Source: Vibrio mimicus CAIM 602
GTDB lineage: Bacteria > Pseudomonadota > Gammaproteobacteria > Enterobacterales > Vibrionaceae
Direction of reading: 5' to 3'
Length of the DNA stretch: 64,000 nucleotides
Assembly (NCBI RefSeq): GCF_000338875.1
Contig: NZ_AOMO01000034.1
Span: forward strand, 1-64,000
The position numbers and the translations under genes are program-made. Below the pieces are notes generated by a model, which was not told the DNA's origin, made no database searches, and saw nothing but the letters and a program-made list of their open reading frames with translations. This document shows positions 50,501 to 62,810 of this stretch, piece after piece (positions within the stretch are counted from its first letter, which is position 1; each line of letters begins with the position of its first letter).

Positions 50501-51448
50501 TTAGTGGTTACTGATTTTTGCGATCTGCTCTTGGTTGCGTTGCTTTTTATATTGTTTCGCATCGGCGGGGAGTGGGGTAACTTTGCCGGTTTCTAGCCAT
50601 GTGCGTAGGCGGTTAGCATCACCGACTGGGGAAAGTTTGCCCTTGGTATCAAGCACCACGAAAGCCACTTGGCGTTTCCCCATTTGGGTGCGCATCACAA
50701 GGCAATGCCCAGCAGCATTGGTGAAGCCAGTTTTGGTCAGATCAATCTTCCAGTTATCGTTAAACACCAATCGGTTTGTGTTTCGGAAATCAAGAGAATA
50801 TCGTGGTTTTGCAAAGGTCACGGTTTTCTTCTCAGTAGCGCTAAGTTGGCCGAGCATGGGGTATTTTTTACTGGCTTTGAGTAACAACACCAGATCGCGT
50901 GCGCTGGAGACGTTTTTCTCTGAAAGACCGGTGGGTTCAACAAACCGAGTGTTTTTCATCCCTAAGGCTTTGGCTTTGTTATTCATCGCTTTGATAAAGG
51001 CTTTATAGCCACCAGGATAATGGTGGGCAAGGCTGGCGGCGGCTCGGTTTTCCGAAGACATCAAGGTGAGCAGTAACATGTCTTTACGGCTAATTTCACT
51101 GCCGATACGTACCCGAGAGTGTATTCCCTTCATCTCCTTTGCTTCTTTTATCGTGATGGGTAGCTTAGTGTCCATGGGTAATTTAGCGTCTAAGGTGACA
51201 ATCGCCGTCATGAGTTTGGTGACGGAAGCTATGGGTCTAACGGCATCCGGGTTGCTCGAATAGATAACCTCGTTGGTTTTCAGATCGATCACCAGTGCGC
51301 TGTTAGCAGCAAGTTCCTGCTTTTTTACGGTTTTCTTTACCGTAGCTTTGGGTGTGGCAGTGGCCGAATCGGCGGAATGCGTTGGTGCGGCAATCAGTAA
51401 ATTGCTGCATACCAAGAGAACACTACCAAGGAGAGAAAGCTTCTTCAT
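50501..51448 (-). CDS. pbpG: D-alanyl-D-alanine endopeptidase (PBP7-like)
   Basis: A 315-residue periplasmic penicillin-binding protein that cuts peptide cross-links in peptidoglycan. It has a signal peptide ([25 protein letters not shown]), then a short Ala/Lys/Thr-rich linker and the catalytic motifs SVTK (SxxK, in [12 protein letters not shown]), SEN (in [12 protein letters not shown]) and KTGF. The length matches PBP7/PbpG rather than the longer DacA/DacC carboxypeptidases, and no C-terminal amphipathic anchor is seen. It stands alone. In V. cholerae a pbpG homologue lies in the same neighbourhood. Confidence 0.92.
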   Translation of the reverse strand: MKKLSLLGSVLLVCSNLLIAAPTHSADSATATPKATVKKTVKKQELAANSALVIDLKTNEVIYSSNPDAVRPIASVTKLMTAIVTLDAKLPMDTKLPITIKEAKEMKGIHSRVRIGSEISRKDMLLLTLMSSENRAAASLAHHYPGGYKAFIKAMNNKAKALGMKNTRFVEPTGLSEKNVSSARDLVLLLKASKKYPMLGQLSATEKKTVTFAKPRYSLDFRNTNRLVFNDNWKIDLTKTGFTNAAGHCLVMRTQMGKRQVAFVVLDTKGKLSPVGDANRLRTWLETGKVTPLPADAKQYKKQRNQEQIAKISNH

Positions 51449-51844
51449 TTTGAATTCACTAAGCGGTTAATTAAGACAAAGGTTCGGTATGTAACAGGGC
51501 TGATGTTAAGTATAAGAGGCCTAGTTTCGGAGAAGTAGGAAGCAACATGGAAATATATTTCTGCGCCTGTTGTGCTCAAATACTGGACAATTCCGGATTG
51601 CGGTATACGGTTTTGCGCGCTGAGCTTATGTGAAATTCAATATTTAGAAAAGATGTACATCTGATGCGAGTCGCACTTAATGATAAAGTTTGAGTACTAA
51701 AGCGCGGTTTAAAGCCGTCAGCCCTGTTATAGCGGGTGTTTTTTACTTTTTTGAGCCGAGATAAACCACAAAGATTGAGTGTGCGCCTCCTGCGAGGCGC
51801 ATTTGGGATGGTTTGAATATCTGGTTAAGTAAAGACAAGTGCAT
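51449..51844. other. Intergenic stretch with hairpin at 51782-51801
   Basis: No gene seen in about 395 bp. A perfect 8-bp stem with a CTGC loop (TGCGCCTC / GAGGCGCA, 51782-51801) lies 44 bp past the stop of the next minus-strand gene and may act as its terminator, although no T run follows. Another GC-containing hairpin followed by TTTTTTA lies at about 51718-51743. Confidence 0.4.
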
Positions 51845-52081
51845 TCAATGAGTCACGTTGGCGACCAACTCTTCAAACTGAGAGATATCCCAATCACTTA
51901 AACTGTCGGTGACCTTGCCAACCAAAGGGAGTAAGCGCCAAGCTTCACGCTCGCGAAAAGGGTGGTTGGTGATCACCGCAAAGCCTGCCACGCAACATCT
52001 GCCGCCTCTGGATCGAATGAAATCGGCAATCGTATTAACGGCTTCATCACTGTATGACTCGATCTTGTAGAGATTGTCCAT
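51845..52081 (-). CDS. Small hypothetical protein
   Basis: A 78-residue protein (MDNLYKIESYSDEAVNTIADFIRSRGGRCC...). The ATG near 52081 has GGAGGA just upstream, which decides the start; an in-frame GTG 20 codons earlier is unlikely. There is a Cys pair in the GGRCCVAGF stretch and no signal peptide. It is divergent from ompW. Function unknown. Confidence 0.6.
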   Translation of the reverse strand: MDNLYKIESYSDEAVNTIADFIRSRGGRCCVAGFAVITNHPFREREAWRLLPLVGKVTDSLSDWDISQFEELVANVTH

Positions 52082-52232
52082 GTCGTTATCCTCCACTAAG
52101 GGAACAACGAATCTGTTGCATATTTGATGCCACCATGGCACGGCAAGGCCGCATTAGATGAGTGTTAAGAATGTTTGCAAAAAGTGATGCAAGTTGCAAA
52201 AACACATTATTCATGTGCCTAAATGATGCAAA

Positions 52233-52246
52233 TTGATTTCCATCAA
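52233..52246 (+). promoter_or_regulatory. FNR box upstream of ompW
   Basis: TTGAT-TTCC-ATCAA is an exact match to the FNR consensus TTGAT-N4-ATCAA and lies 78 bp before the ompW start codon. E. coli ompW is controlled by FNR, and here oxygen-dependent control is predicted. Activation or repression depends on the transcription start, which I cannot place exactly. Confidence 0.88.
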
Positions 52247-52323
52247 GTTTGTGTGGTTTTTGTGTGCTACTGTGCGGCGCAACACAAAGATAACAACATA
52301 GCCCTACAAAAAAGGAAAACGTC

Positions 52324-52968
52324 ATGAAACAAACAATTTGCGGCGTAGCCGTGCTTGCAGCCCTTATCTCCGCTCCTGTATTGGCTCACCAAGAAGGTGA
52401 TTTCATTGTACGTGCGGGTATTGCTTCGGTAGTACCTAACGACAGCAGTGACAAAATTCTCGGCAGTCAAAGCGAACTTTCAGTCAACAGTGATACTCAG
52501 TTGGGATTAACATTGGGGTATATGTTCACTGATAACATCAGTTTCGAAGTATTGGCTGCGACGCCTTTTTCACACAAAATTTCTACCGATCTTTCGAACC
52601 TAGGTGATATTGGTAAAACCAAGCATCTGCCGCCGACTTTCATGGTTCAATACTATTTTGGCGAAGCAAACTCTACGATTCGCCCATACGTGGGTGCAGG
52701 CTTGAACTACACCACTTTCTTTGATGAAGGCTTCAACAGCACAGGTGAAGGTGCAGGTCTGAGTGATCTGAAACTGGATGATTCATGGGGTCTGGCTGCA
52801 AATGCGGGTGTGGATTACATGCTTAATGACAGTTGGTTCCTCAACGCTTCTGTGTGGTATGCCAATATTGAAACGACGGCAACCTACAAAGCAGGTTCTG
52901 ATGCCAAATCTACCGATGTGAAAATTAATCCATGGGTATTTATGATCGCTGGTGGCTATAAGTTCTAA
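52324..52968 (+). CDS. ompW: Outer-membrane protein OmpW
   Basis: A 214-residue eight-stranded outer-membrane barrel. It has a signal peptide MKQTICGVAVLAALISAPVLA and then HQEGDFIVRAGIASVVPNDSS. The strand pairs TQLGLTLGYMFTDNISFEVLAATPFSHKI and YFGEANSTIRPYVGAGLNYTTFF follow, ending in the C-terminal Phe (IAGGYKF) needed for barrel assembly. It is close to V. cholerae OmpW. The barrel has a hydrophobic channel for small non-polar compounds and is a common phage and colicin receptor in enterics. It is transcribed alone, between a perfect FNR box and a terminator. Confidence 0.95.
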   Translation: MKQTICGVAVLAALISAPVLAHQEGDFIVRAGIASVVPNDSSDKILGSQSELSVNSDTQLGLTLGYMFTDNISFEVLAATPFSHKISTDLSNLGDIGKTKHLPPTFMVQYYFGEANSTIRPYVGAGLNYTTFFDEGFNSTGEGAGLSDLKLDDSWGLAANAGVDYMLNDSWFLNASVWYANIETTATYKAGSDAKSTDVKINPWVFMIAGGYKF

Positions 52969-52986
52969 ACCCGTTTGAATTAAGCT

Positions 52987-53010
52987 AAGCCGCTCAATGA
53001 GCGGCTTTGT
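52987..53010 (+). terminator. ompW terminator
   Basis: A perfect 8-bp stem (AAGCCGCT / AGCGGCTT) with a 5-base loop, followed by TGTTTTCTCTC, 19 bp after the ompW stop. Confidence 0.85.
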
Positions 53011-53354
53011 TTTCTCTCATTTTTCAATGTGATATCCCTCCAATTTCACGGCTGCGCTTTCTTTTCTCTTCATTACTGCCGTCGGGTGTTTATTTAAAAA
53101 GACGCAAATTTATCAATAGAAAATTATCGACCTGATTTATAAAGCATTAAATTTTCTGTTCATGTGTGGCACTTGGGCTTAATGAGTAGTTTGTGACACG
53201 TAAACTTCACACCCAGCATTTACTTTTTTCTAACCCAGCTTTGGCGTTTTCAATTTATCTGTACCACCTTGAGTGGACACGTAATTTTACGTGCAATCGG
53301 CGTTGATAGGAGCGGTTCAACGCTTAATAAACTCAACATCTCTAGGATTGAGAA
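53011..53354. other. hapA upstream region
   Basis: No gene seen in this 344-bp stretch. It should hold the hapA promoter, which in V. cholerae responds to HapR, CRP and RpoS. An inverted-repeat-like TGTGACACG...CTTCACA occurs at about 53191-53210, but its spacing does not fit a CRP site. I cannot place a HapR site with confidence. Confidence 0.3.
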
Positions 53355-55191
<1,837 letters not shown>

Positions 55192-55224
55192 TCGAGTGAT
55201 TAATGTAATAACCTAAGTGAAAGC

Positions 55225-55258
55225 AAACGCTCCATATTTTTATGGGGCGTTTATTTCT
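55225..55258 (+). terminator. hapA terminator
   Basis: A 12-bp stem (AAACGCTCCATA / TATGGGGCGTTT, one wobble) with a short T-rich loop, then ATTTCTTC. It lies 34 bp after the hapA stop and between convergent genes, so it may serve the minus-strand diguanylate cyclase gene as well. Confidence 0.75.
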
Positions 55259-55326
55259 TCGGTTGGAAAATCTATTCTTTTTCAAAGCCCTGTTTCTGTA
55301 AGATATTATTTGAGAAAGTCAGGCGG

Positions 55327-57165
55327 TTAAGATACGTTATTTCGTCCTTTGCTCTTTGATTCATACAGTTTTTCGTCGGCATCACGAGCCCATTCATCTA
55401 CATTTTTAAAGGCAGTTGAAAATTGTGAGACACCCGCACTAAATGTAACCTTGATGATTGCATCATCGAATTTAAAAATATGGTTTTCTACAATTTCCCG
55501 GCAGCGTTCAATAATTTTTAAGGACAATGGTAGACTCGTTGCTTTGAGAAGGACGATAAATTCCTCACCACCAATGCGAGCGAATATATCAATATCCCGA
55601 AATTGCTTAGATAGCAGCTCTGAGAATTGTTTTAATATCGAGTCTCCAGCCATATGGCCGTATGTATCGTTGATTTTTTTGAAATGGTCGATGTCTATTA
55701 TGGCCAGGCAATTGTTATTCAAAGGATGCGAGGCGATATTAAAACTATGGAAAATTTTATCAGTATGTTGGAAGAAACTATTTCGGTTGGGTAAGCCAGT
55801 CAGGAAGTCATGCTCGGCATTAAATCGAAGTGTTTCCTCTATAATGTTGCGTTCATCTTCAAGCTTTCTGGCATGGATGAGACTGCCCATCATGGCGACC
55901 AAAGGCATCAGAGCATCAATGATATCTTGATGATATCCATCGGCTCTATTCGCAATCGCTATCATCCCTGTAATGGTATCGTTCGTACGAATCGGAATGC
56001 CTAAAAACGATTTGATTTTTGGGTGGCCAGGTGGAGTTCCTTTACTGGCTGAATGTGATTCGGGGTCATTCGTGCAAACAATGACATTCTCTTTAATAAC
56101 TTGACCAAATAAATTGTCAAAGTTTCGGAATAAAAGCCCATTATTAGTGCTTTTTTGATTTTCATACCATTCTTTCGTGTCCTTATTCCAACTTAAATTT
56201 GTGATAGAAGGAATATATAGCAAGACTTCATCTTGCTGTTTTTGGATGATCCCAATGAAGCCAAATTCGCTGTCAGTCAGGTGTAGGATGGGATCTAATA
56301 TCTGATCGCAGGCATGAGGTAAATTTCTATTCAGTAAAAAATTTTGTTGGGCATTAGCGATGATGGAGGAAATGTCATGCTGCATTTTTAATGACTTTTC
56401 CATTTTAATGTTTTCGCTTATATCATAAGCGTATTTTGTGATTTTGAATATTTTTCCATCTGAATCATAAATGGGGTTGTAAGAGGCTTGAATCCAAAAA
56501 TGTTTCCCATCAAAACCGATTCTTTCAAATTTTCCACTGATGAACTCACCATTTCGTAATCTATTCCAAAACAGCGCATAGTCGGGGGAGCCAGTAAACT
56601 CAGGAGGGCATAATACGCTGTGGTGTTCCCCCGTGATTTGTTTTGGATTATAACCAGATAGCTTGCAGTAGTTAGCATTTACATATGAGATATGACCATC
56701 CAAATCAAACTCTATGACTGATTGAGAACGATATATAGCGTCGATTCTCGATTTGTTATAGGCCTCTTTATTCCTTTTCTCGGTAGTATCTACCGCGAGC
56801 TTTAAAATGCCGATGACAGCTCCGCTATTATCTTTAATTTGAGTGTAAGACGCATTAATCCAGACATCCATTCCGAACTTATTGATGCGTCTAAACTCAC
56901 CTGACATAATGTCACCACGCAAAACTCGAGACCAAAATGCATCATGTTTATCCTGATCATTTCTATTCAAAAGCTTTCGATGATGGAAACCAATTAATTC
57001 TTCTTTAGTGTAGCCAAATAAATTTAAGAAATTATCATTTAAAGTGACGATGTTCCCTTGTGTATCAAACTCAACAATGCTAAACGCTCGATCAAGCGCA
57101 TCAATTTTTGCTTTTTCATCGTACAGCTTAATCGAATTATCCTTTGTTGAATCAAAGTAGATCAT
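55327..57165 (-). CDS. PAS-PAS-GAF diguanylate cyclase
   Basis: A 612-residue soluble protein. It has PAS domain 1 (about 20-135, GYTKEELIGFHHRKL), PAS domain 2 (about 140-260, GYNPKQITGEHHSVL), a GAF domain (about 270-430, SFLGIPIRTNDTITGMIAIANR) and a GGDEF domain with an active GGEEF site and an RxxD inhibitory site five residues before it (RDID). It should make cyclic di-GMP in response to a signal read by the PAS or GAF part, possibly redox or a bound cofactor. No membrane helix is seen. The ATG at 57165 with AGGAG is preferred. It follows the PAS chemoreceptor gene by about 20 bp, so the two form an operon. Confidence 0.92.
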   Translation of the reverse strand: MIYFDSTKDNSIKLYDEKAKIDALDRAFSIVEFDTQGNIVTLNDNFLNLFGYTKEELIGFHHRKLLNRNDQDKHDAFWSRVLRGDIMSGEFRRINKFGMDVWINASYTQIKDNSGAVIGILKLAVDTTEKRNKEAYNKSRIDAIYRSQSVIEFDLDGHISYVNANYCKLSGYNPKQITGEHHSVLCPPEFTGSPDYALFWNRLRNGEFISGKFERIGFDGKHFWIQASYNPIYDSDGKIFKITKYAYDISENIKMEKSLKMQHDISSIIANAQQNFLLNRNLPHACDQILDPILHLTDSEFGFIGIIQKQQDEVLLYIPSITNLSWNKDTKEWYENQKSTNNGLLFRNFDNLFGQVIKENVIVCTNDPESHSASKGTPPGHPKIKSFLGIPIRTNDTITGMIAIANRADGYHQDIIDALMPLVAMMGSLIHARKLEDERNIIEETLRFNAEHDFLTGLPNRNSFFQHTDKIFHSFNIASHPLNNNCLAIIDIDHFKKINDTYGHMAGDSILKQFSELLSKQFRDIDIFARIGGEEFIVLLKATSLPLSLKIIERCREIVENHIFKFDDAIIKVTFSAGVSQFSTAFKNVDEWARDADEKLYESKSKGRNNVS

Positions 57166-57186
57166 CACCAATTACTCCTGTTGGCT

Positions 57187-58482
57187 TCATAGCGATAATT
57201 TCTGTACGGTTTCGGATACAGAATTTGCATCGTGCATAATTTCATCTATCACACTTGCAATATCATTCGCTTGAAGCTGTCCTTCTGACGCATTTTTTGA
57301 AACCGTTTCCACGGTTTTCGTTATTTTTGAGGCAATATCTGAATTTTTTCTAATAACGGTAACAATCTCATCGGCCGAGCTGGAGGTTCTTCCGGCAAGT
57401 TGCCGCACCTCGTCTGCCACCACCGCAAAGCCTCTACCTTGCTCACCAGCGCGTGCGGCTTCAATCGCCGCATTGAGTGCCAATAAGTTGGTTTGGTCAG
57501 CAATGCCACTTATGGTGGAAATAATGGATTCGATATCCTTAGATTGTGTATTTAGCATGCTGATTTGTTCGCTGACATGACCGACTGATAGGGTGACATT
57601 GTTGGTGGCATTCAATAATTTTCGAATCACATCATGCCCTTTATTTGAGCTTTCAACCGTATCATTTGCAATGCTGCACGCCTTCGTGGCCGCTTCTTTA
57701 ATTAAATTGGCACGTTCTACTCGTTCAGTAATATTGCTCGCGATTTTAATGATTTTTACAACCTTTCCTTCATGGTTATAAATGGGATTATAGGTTGCTT
57801 CTAACCAGATTGGCTGTCCGTGGCGATCGATTCTCTTGAATAGCCCCTGTTTTATTTCACCAGATGCCAATTCATGCCAAAAATCAGGATGCTCTCGGTA
57901 AAAATCTGAATCACAAAACATTCGATGGTGCTTTGATATAACATCGTCTAAGCGATACCCCAAGCAGGTCAGGAAGTTATTGTTTGCCGCTAATACATTG
58001 CCTTCAGGATCGAAATCTATGACCGCCAAGGATTTATCTAAAGCCGTGATCAAAGCTTGGTTTCTCTCAAGTTTTGACTGTTGTTCAGTGACATCGGAAG
58101 CTAATTTGGCCACTTTTACGACTTGGCCATCAATGATGGTTGGGAAATAGGTTGCTTCAAGCCAAACGGCTTTATTGGATTTTGATCTGCGAATAAAGCG
58201 TCCTCTTTGGGATTTGCCTTGCCTTAATTCACTCCAAAGTTTTTTATATTCTGCGGTTATTACATCTTCAGGGAAACATAACTCTTTATGATGCTTTCCG
58301 ATAACCTCTTGTTTTTCATATCCAAACATTCTTAAAAGGTGGTCATTCACATCAAGAATGTATCCATCAGGAGAAAATTCGATATAGGGTACTTGCGTAT
58401 AAACAGCTCTATGAAATGCTGCATTGTAAATGGAAATATCATTGTTTTTGGTATCCACGACATCCTTTTTTCCCCACCACAT
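57187..58482 (-). CDS. Soluble PAS-PAS methyl-accepting chemotaxis protein (BdlA/Aer-like)
   Basis: A 431-residue cytoplasmic chemoreceptor. Two PAS domains (about 20-135 with [16 protein letters not shown], and 145-255 with [16 protein letters not shown]) precede a signalling domain with the conserved hairpin tip [35 protein letters not shown]. No membrane helix is seen, and the domain after the tip is short. The layout recalls BdlA of Pseudomonas, which links to biofilm dispersal, and Aer-like energy sensors. The start ATG has AAGGAG. The diguanylate cyclase gene lies directly downstream and carries the same kind of PAS pair, so swimming and cyclic di-GMP may read one signal. Confidence 0.92.
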   Translation of the reverse strand: MWWGKKDVVDTKNNDISIYNAAFHRAVYTQVPYIEFSPDGYILDVNDHLLRMFGYEKQEVIGKHHKELCFPEDVITAEYKKLWSELRQGKSQRGRFIRRSKSNKAVWLEATYFPTIIDGQVVKVAKLASDVTEQQSKLERNQALITALDKSLAVIDFDPEGNVLAANNNFLTCLGYRLDDVISKHHRMFCDSDFYREHPDFWHELASGEIKQGLFKRIDRHGQPIWLEATYNPIYNHEGKVVKIIKIASNITERVERANLIKEAATKACSIANDTVESSNKGHDVIRKLLNATNNVTLSVGHVSEQISMLNTQSKDIESIISTISGIADQTNLLALNAAIEAARAGEQGRGFAVVADEVRQLAGRTSSSADEIVTVIRKNSDIASKITKTVETVSKNASEGQLQANDIASVIDEIMHDANSVSETVQKLSL

Positions 58483-58725
58483 ACACGCTCCTTATCGATA
58501 TAAATTTTATTTTTACAAAGACTCGCTACCTCATAGATCTATAGAACAATGTTGATACTTTTGTCATTACAGGCAAGCCTTGTTTTCCCATAGGCGGCAC
58601 ACTTTTTGTCGGAGCTTAAAAGTCAGTGGAATGCTTATTGTGTTTTGCCATTGATGGCTTTCCGTTTAACTAATATTAATCTCCATATAACTCACTGTTT
58701 AATAGGGTTGTGATTGTCATTAAAA
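58483..58725. other. Intergenic stretch upstream of the chemoreceptor gene
   Basis: No gene seen. This should contain the promoter of the chemoreceptor-cyclase operon on the minus strand. A TTTGTCGGAGCTT-type stretch lies near 58605, but no operator can be named. Confidence 0.25.
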
Positions 58726-58750
58726 AAAGCGCACTCGGTGAGTGCGCTTT
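58726..58750 (-). terminator. volA terminator
   Basis: A perfect 11-bp stem (AAAGCGCACTC / GAGTGCGCTTT) with a GGT loop. On the minus strand it ends in a run of T residues (TTTTTTTAATG), a strong rho-independent terminator about 40 bp after the volA stop. Confidence 0.9.
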
Positions 58751-58790
58751 GGACTGTTGTTCGGACACCCAGCAGGTGTTATTTCTTGCC

Positions 58791-61178
58791 TTACTTCAAT
58801 ACTGTCGTGTCAGCAATGGCACCTAAGCTGTCATCCACAAGGAAGTCAGCTGTTTCTGTTTGCATCTCGACATGATGACTGTAGTCTGCAAGGCCTGAGT
58901 CTTGTGGTGCAACGAAAGTAGAGTGTTTCGCTGTACCGTTAAACTGGACGAAGCTGGCCGTTGCTGAAGGCGCTGTCTGTCCCGCATTCACCGCGGTTAA
59001 GCTAAGCAATTCAGCCAGAGGCTCGGTACCTGCGAAATCAGGGCTTAGATAGACTAGAGTACCCAATGGGTTGCTGACTTTGTTTGGTACCACGCTGTCC
59101 TCATTCACTTCCGAGAAATAGAGCGAAGTAGAAAGAGCGCCACTGCGTAGCTTAGTGCTGACCACAGAATACGGATCAATCGTATCTAATAGTGTTTGTG
59201 CGGCGTAAGAAAATGATTGGAAGCCCGAGGTCACTTGTGCGATCTGCTCTTGTGTTGCCAATGTGGTGAACAAGTTATAGCACGCCGTATCGTCTAGGCT
59301 GGCACACTGTGCATCAGCAAACCCTTTGTACTCAGTGCTCGCGCTTAACGCGACATTGTGTTTGATTTGCGGGCCAAAGAACTCCGAACCTAAGAGCAGG
59401 TTGGAAATTTGACCACCCGAGTTTTGAATCGCCGCGCCAGAAAAACTGTACAAGGCATTGGCAGAAGCTGAACCCAATGTTTTGTTACTTTCAGCGATGG
59501 CTGAAGTACCAACAATGCCGCCTAACGAATGCCCCAGCATGCGCACTTTTGAGCCCATTCCAACATTGATGCCAGAGAGTGGCGTACCGCTGAACAGCGA
59601 TTGGGAAAGGGTTAATGCCGCACGCAGCCCCAGCACATCCAGAATACTTTGGCGTAAATTATCACGAGCCACTGCCAAGTAAGTCAGGTTGATATAGGCA
59701 AGCGCATTGCTGTTTGCTGAGCGCGAACTGTCCAAACTGCGTTCACCGTGAAGCGGTAGATCAATGGCGATCACCGCAAGCCCTATTGCCGTCAGGTTTT
59801 TCGCGAAAGCGTACGCGTTCTCTTTCGCTGAAGTGACACCGTGTTGATAAATCACGATATTGGTTGGCGTGCTGCTGTTTGGCGTAAAGAGCAGGAACGG
59901 CACATCTTGCACAGACTTCACTTTCGGTACTGGCGAATAACGCGTGATGTAACGTTCAGGGTCAAGCTGACTGCCATCCGATTTGGTCAAGGTGAGGCCA
60001 ATCAGTTTGAGCTGTTCACTGGTATCCGTCGCAAGCTTGCTGGTATCGACCCCTGCGGCGAGCAATTGTGCGCCGATCGTGAGCTGTTCATTACTGTCTG
60101 CTAACGCCGCTTTGATCTTTGCAAGGCTCGGCATTGCGGATTCAAAAGGTTGAGTATTCCAGTTACTGCCTGTTTCTAGGTAGTAAGGCAGACGTACTGT
60201 ACCTTTGGTGACGTTAACCGAGTTTGCAGTATATGTGGCTAAAATAGCCGCTTTTTTATCTGCGCCAATATAGGTGCTGAAATTGTTGTCGGCCGTTAGT
60301 GCCGCGGCGAAATCAACGGGTGTTTCTAACTGCATGGTGTAAGCGGTATTGAGCCCAATTCCGGTTTGCTTCCAAACGGTTTCTAATTGGTTGCTGCCGC
60401 TGGCAAAAGCTGATGCCGTTGCGCCACGAGTCGCAAACAGTGTGTTACTCACCGATTGAGTGGAAAACCATGTGGAATAGACGATTTGAGTCTCATCGAC
60501 ACCGCTCAGCTGGAAGATTTTTTCAACCCCTTGAGTTACTTTTTGCAGCGTCGCAATGTCGCCCTCGGTGTACATCTTGTTTTTTGATTTCAGTGCCGCA
60601 TAACTGGAAGAAGTGCCCACTGGATCGCCGTTAGTATCTGCAACTTCCGAGGTCACTGCCAAAATGTATTCCGAAGAAGCATTAAGCGCTTTTTTAGGCA
60701 TAATGATGATTTTATCGGAAGCGGCGCTCGATATGGCGGTGTAATCCGCACCATTCGCTAATAACCTCTTGATGCTGGGAGATCCCGTCATCGAATCGGT
60801 TAACTCGTACAAATAAATGCCCGAAGAGATAATGCCATCGGCTAAGCCTGTTCCTTTAAAATCAAGAAACAGTGGCATAGTGATTGGCCAGCCATCCACT
60901 TGCCCCATCGCGACTAGTGGGTTAGCTCCGGAAGTATCACTTCCCGGCGGAATTTCTAACGTGCCATCATTGGCATTCATCAAAGCAAAAGAAGGCAGAG
61001 GCACATTGGCATTGCTGCCACTTAAAGCAAATTTAATGGTGGTGTCACGTTTCAACGCTTGTTGAATATAGGATTCATATTCGACAAGCGAGCTAGCACC
61101 TGAGCTGGTGGTTTCATTGCCACAGCCAGCTAACCAGAGCGCTGAGCAGAGAAGGGAGAGCTTGATAACCTGTTTCAT
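58791..61178 (-). CDS. volA: VolA: surface-exposed lysophospholipase lipoprotein
   Basis: A 795-residue lipoprotein. The signal peptide ends in the lipobox LAGC ([19 protein letters not shown]). A beta-rich N-terminal half precedes an alpha/beta-hydrolase domain with [11 protein letters not shown] (oxyanion-type region) and the nucleophile elbow GHSLGG. Near the end come candidate acid and base residues ([16 protein letters not shown]). In V. cholerae VolA sits on the cell surface and hydrolyses lysophosphatidylcholine, and the released fatty acid is taken up by FadL. Here fadL is directly upstream with 14 bp between, in one operon. The full length suggests a working protein. Confidence 0.93.
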   Translation of the reverse strand: MKQVIKLSLLCSALWLAGCGNETTSSGASSLVEYESYIQQALKRDTTIKFALSGSNANVPLPSFALMNANDGTLEIPPGSDTSGANPLVAMGQVDGWPITMPLFLDFKGTGLADGIISSGIYLYELTDSMTGSPSIKRLLANGADYTAISSAASDKIIIMPKKALNASSEYILAVTSEVADTNGDPVGTSSSYAALKSKNKMYTEGDIATLQKVTQGVEKIFQLSGVDETQIVYSTWFSTQSVSNTLFATRGATASAFASGSNQLETVWKQTGIGLNTAYTMQLETPVDFAAALTADNNFSTYIGADKKAAILATYTANSVNVTKGTVRLPYYLETGSNWNTQPFESAMPSLAKIKAALADSNEQLTIGAQLLAAGVDTSKLATDTSEQLKLIGLTLTKSDGSQLDPERYITRYSPVPKVKSVQDVPFLLFTPNSSTPTNIVIYQHGVTSAKENAYAFAKNLTAIGLAVIAIDLPLHGERSLDSSRSANSNALAYINLTYLAVARDNLRQSILDVLGLRAALTLSQSLFSGTPLSGINVGMGSKVRMLGHSLGGIVGTSAIAESNKTLGSASANALYSFSGAAIQNSGGQISNLLLGSEFFGPQIKHNVALSASTEYKGFADAQCASLDDTACYNLFTTLATQEQIAQVTSGFQSFSYAAQTLLDTIDPYSVVSTKLRSGALSTSLYFSEVNEDSVVPNKVSNPLGTLVYLSPDFAGTEPLAELLSLTAVNAGQTAPSATASFVQFNGTAKHSTFVAPQDSGLADYSHHVEMQTETADFLVDDSLGAIADTTVLK

Positions 61179-61192
61179 GTTTGACTCCGGAA

Positions 61193-62428
61193 TTAATTAA
61201 AGCGGTAATTCAATTGCAAGGCGCTGATATAGGCGACAGCCTCAGAATCAAATTTGAGGCTCTGACCAATCTGATTTTTCTCGTTAAAGGAGCCTTTGCG
61301 GCTTTGTACCAGTGCGAAACCCGCATCCATAGTCAATTGTGGGGTGATGGAGTAGGTGAAGCCCGCCGAATACCAGAAACGGTCACTGTCAGGAATACTC
61401 AACGTTGCTTCGCCAGCTTGTTCATCAAAAGCCAATCCTGCACGCAGTGTCCAAGCTGCATTCAGGGTGTAAGTGGCTCCTGCAGACCAGCGTCCGTTGT
61501 CTTCGTATTTTTCAATTTTCTGGAAACAAGTGCCGTTTTTACATTGGCTGGAAGTTGCGGTGAGCTCTTTAAAGCTGCTCCAATCCGTTTGCTGATAGCT
61601 GTAATGCACGGCCCATTGGTCGTTGAGTTGGTGGAAACCGGAGAGCTCCCAAATCGCAGGAAGTTCGATTTTGAGTTGCCCCGGAAAGACTGCGCTGGTA
61701 GCAATGCCGGAGTCATAACTGGAGAATTCACCATCATCAAAATTGAGTTTAACTCGTGAGCGATAGCCAAAACCGATGCGGTTTTGGTCGTCCAATTCGT
61801 AAAGTGCGCCAATGTTCCAGCCCACACCAAAAGTTTCGCCCGTCATACCAATCAAGTTATCGCTAGGATTTCCACCGACAAAAGGTGCTAATCCTCCTTT
61901 ATGGCGTGTTAATTCTGCTTTTGCAGCAACCAGATCTAAACCGAAACCTAGACTGAATTCTTGATTCACTCGGTAAGCGATATTGGGGTTGAGATTGACG
62001 GAAATTAAAGAGGTATCTCCCGCTAAATCGCCTGCGTAAATCTCATTGGGGTAGTCGGTCGCCACACCGTAAGTGGTAAACATGGCAAAACCCCATGCCC
62101 ATTTTTCATTGATTGGGCTGATGTAGTAAGCCGCTGGCACAATTTGCAGTGGCGCGACATCTTTCATTGATTGGTTGTTCGAAAGATCATCCACGTTGAC
62201 ATCGGGATCGACGATCGACAACGCTCCGGAAAATTGTGCTGTCTCAAACAGCATCATTGCAGCGGGGTTACGCGCCAGCACGCTGGCATTGTCTGCCACG
62301 GCCGCTTCACCTGCAAACGCTCGGCCTAAACCGGATGCGGAGTGTTCGGCCACTTGAAAGCCGGCAGCACTGGCTTGCCCTACTAAAAGTGCGGAAATAC
62401 AAGCAGCAAGAGAAGATTTGTTCAACAT
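61193..62428 (-). CDS. fadL: FadL-type long-chain fatty acid outer-membrane transporter
   Basis: A 411-residue outer-membrane barrel of the FadL/OmpP1 family. It has a signal peptide [21 protein letters not shown] and then the plug start [37 protein letters not shown], with the NPAAM family signature. Fourteen-strand barrel patterns follow to a C-terminal Phe-Asn (LNYRFN). It passes long-chain fatty acids across the outer membrane. It is first gene of the operon with volA, giving release plus uptake of fatty acid from lysolipids. FadR control is likely by analogy, though I see no clear FadR site. Confidence 0.93.
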   Translation of the reverse strand: MLNKSSLAACISALLVGQASAAGFQVAEHSASGLGRAFAGEAAVADNASVLARNPAAMMLFETAQFSGALSIVDPDVNVDDLSNNQSMKDVAPLQIVPAAYYISPINEKWAWGFAMFTTYGVATDYPNEIYAGDLAGDTSLISVNLNPNIAYRVNQEFSLGFGLDLVAAKAELTRHKGGLAPFVGGNPSDNLIGMTGETFGVGWNIGALYELDDQNRIGFGYRSRVKLNFDDGEFSSYDSGIATSAVFPGQLKIELPAIWELSGFHQLNDQWAVHYSYQQTDWSSFKELTATSSQCKNGTCFQKIEKYEDNGRWSAGATYTLNAAWTLRAGLAFDEQAGEATLSIPDSDRFWYSAGFTYSITPQLTMDAGFALVQSRKGSFNEKNQIGQSLKFDSEAVAYISALQLNYRFN

Positions 62429-62775
62429 TCTCGACCTCCTGAGGTCTTAGTTATTGTCGTTATTCCATTGACGATCCAGCGAGTCACTTACCTTCGACAT
62501 AGCCGCTTTGCCGTGAAAAACAAAACGCCTAAAGCCCGGGAAAAGGTCACGCGAAATTTGATGTTAAATTTGTGTTAACCAGATGTCAAAGAAAATGGAG
62601 GTGTTATTTTTTAAAAGGAGGCGAAAGATAGATATTTAATTCAAATGAATCAATGAATTAAATTGATTTTCTGGTTGTACCAGTATGAGTTTGCAGAGTT
62701 TACAGCGAGTTACAACGAAAGGATGATATTTAGACGTTTTCTTATTGAATAAGACATGAAATGAAAACGTTAGAG
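62429..62775. other. Intergenic stretch upstream of fadL
   Basis: No gene seen in about 345 bp. It contains the fadL promoter region and an AT-rich inverted-repeat-like patch at about 62632-62672 (AATTCAAATGAATCAATGAATT). No operator is assigned. Confidence 0.3.
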
Positions 62776-62800
62776 AAGGAGCATATTCAATATGCTCCTT
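62776..62800 (-). terminator. Hairpin downstream of the amylase gene
   Basis: A perfect 10-bp stem (AAGGAGCATA / TATGCTCCTT) with a 5-base loop, 10 bp after the amylase stop on the minus strand. The following T content is low, so it may be a weak terminator or an RNA-stabilising end. Confidence 0.65.
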
Positions 62801-62810
62801 ATTGAATTGA

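Noticed and set aside
53185..53215. CRP site before hapA
   Set aside because: TGTGA and TCACA are present but separated by 10 bases instead of 6, so it does not fit the CRP consensus.
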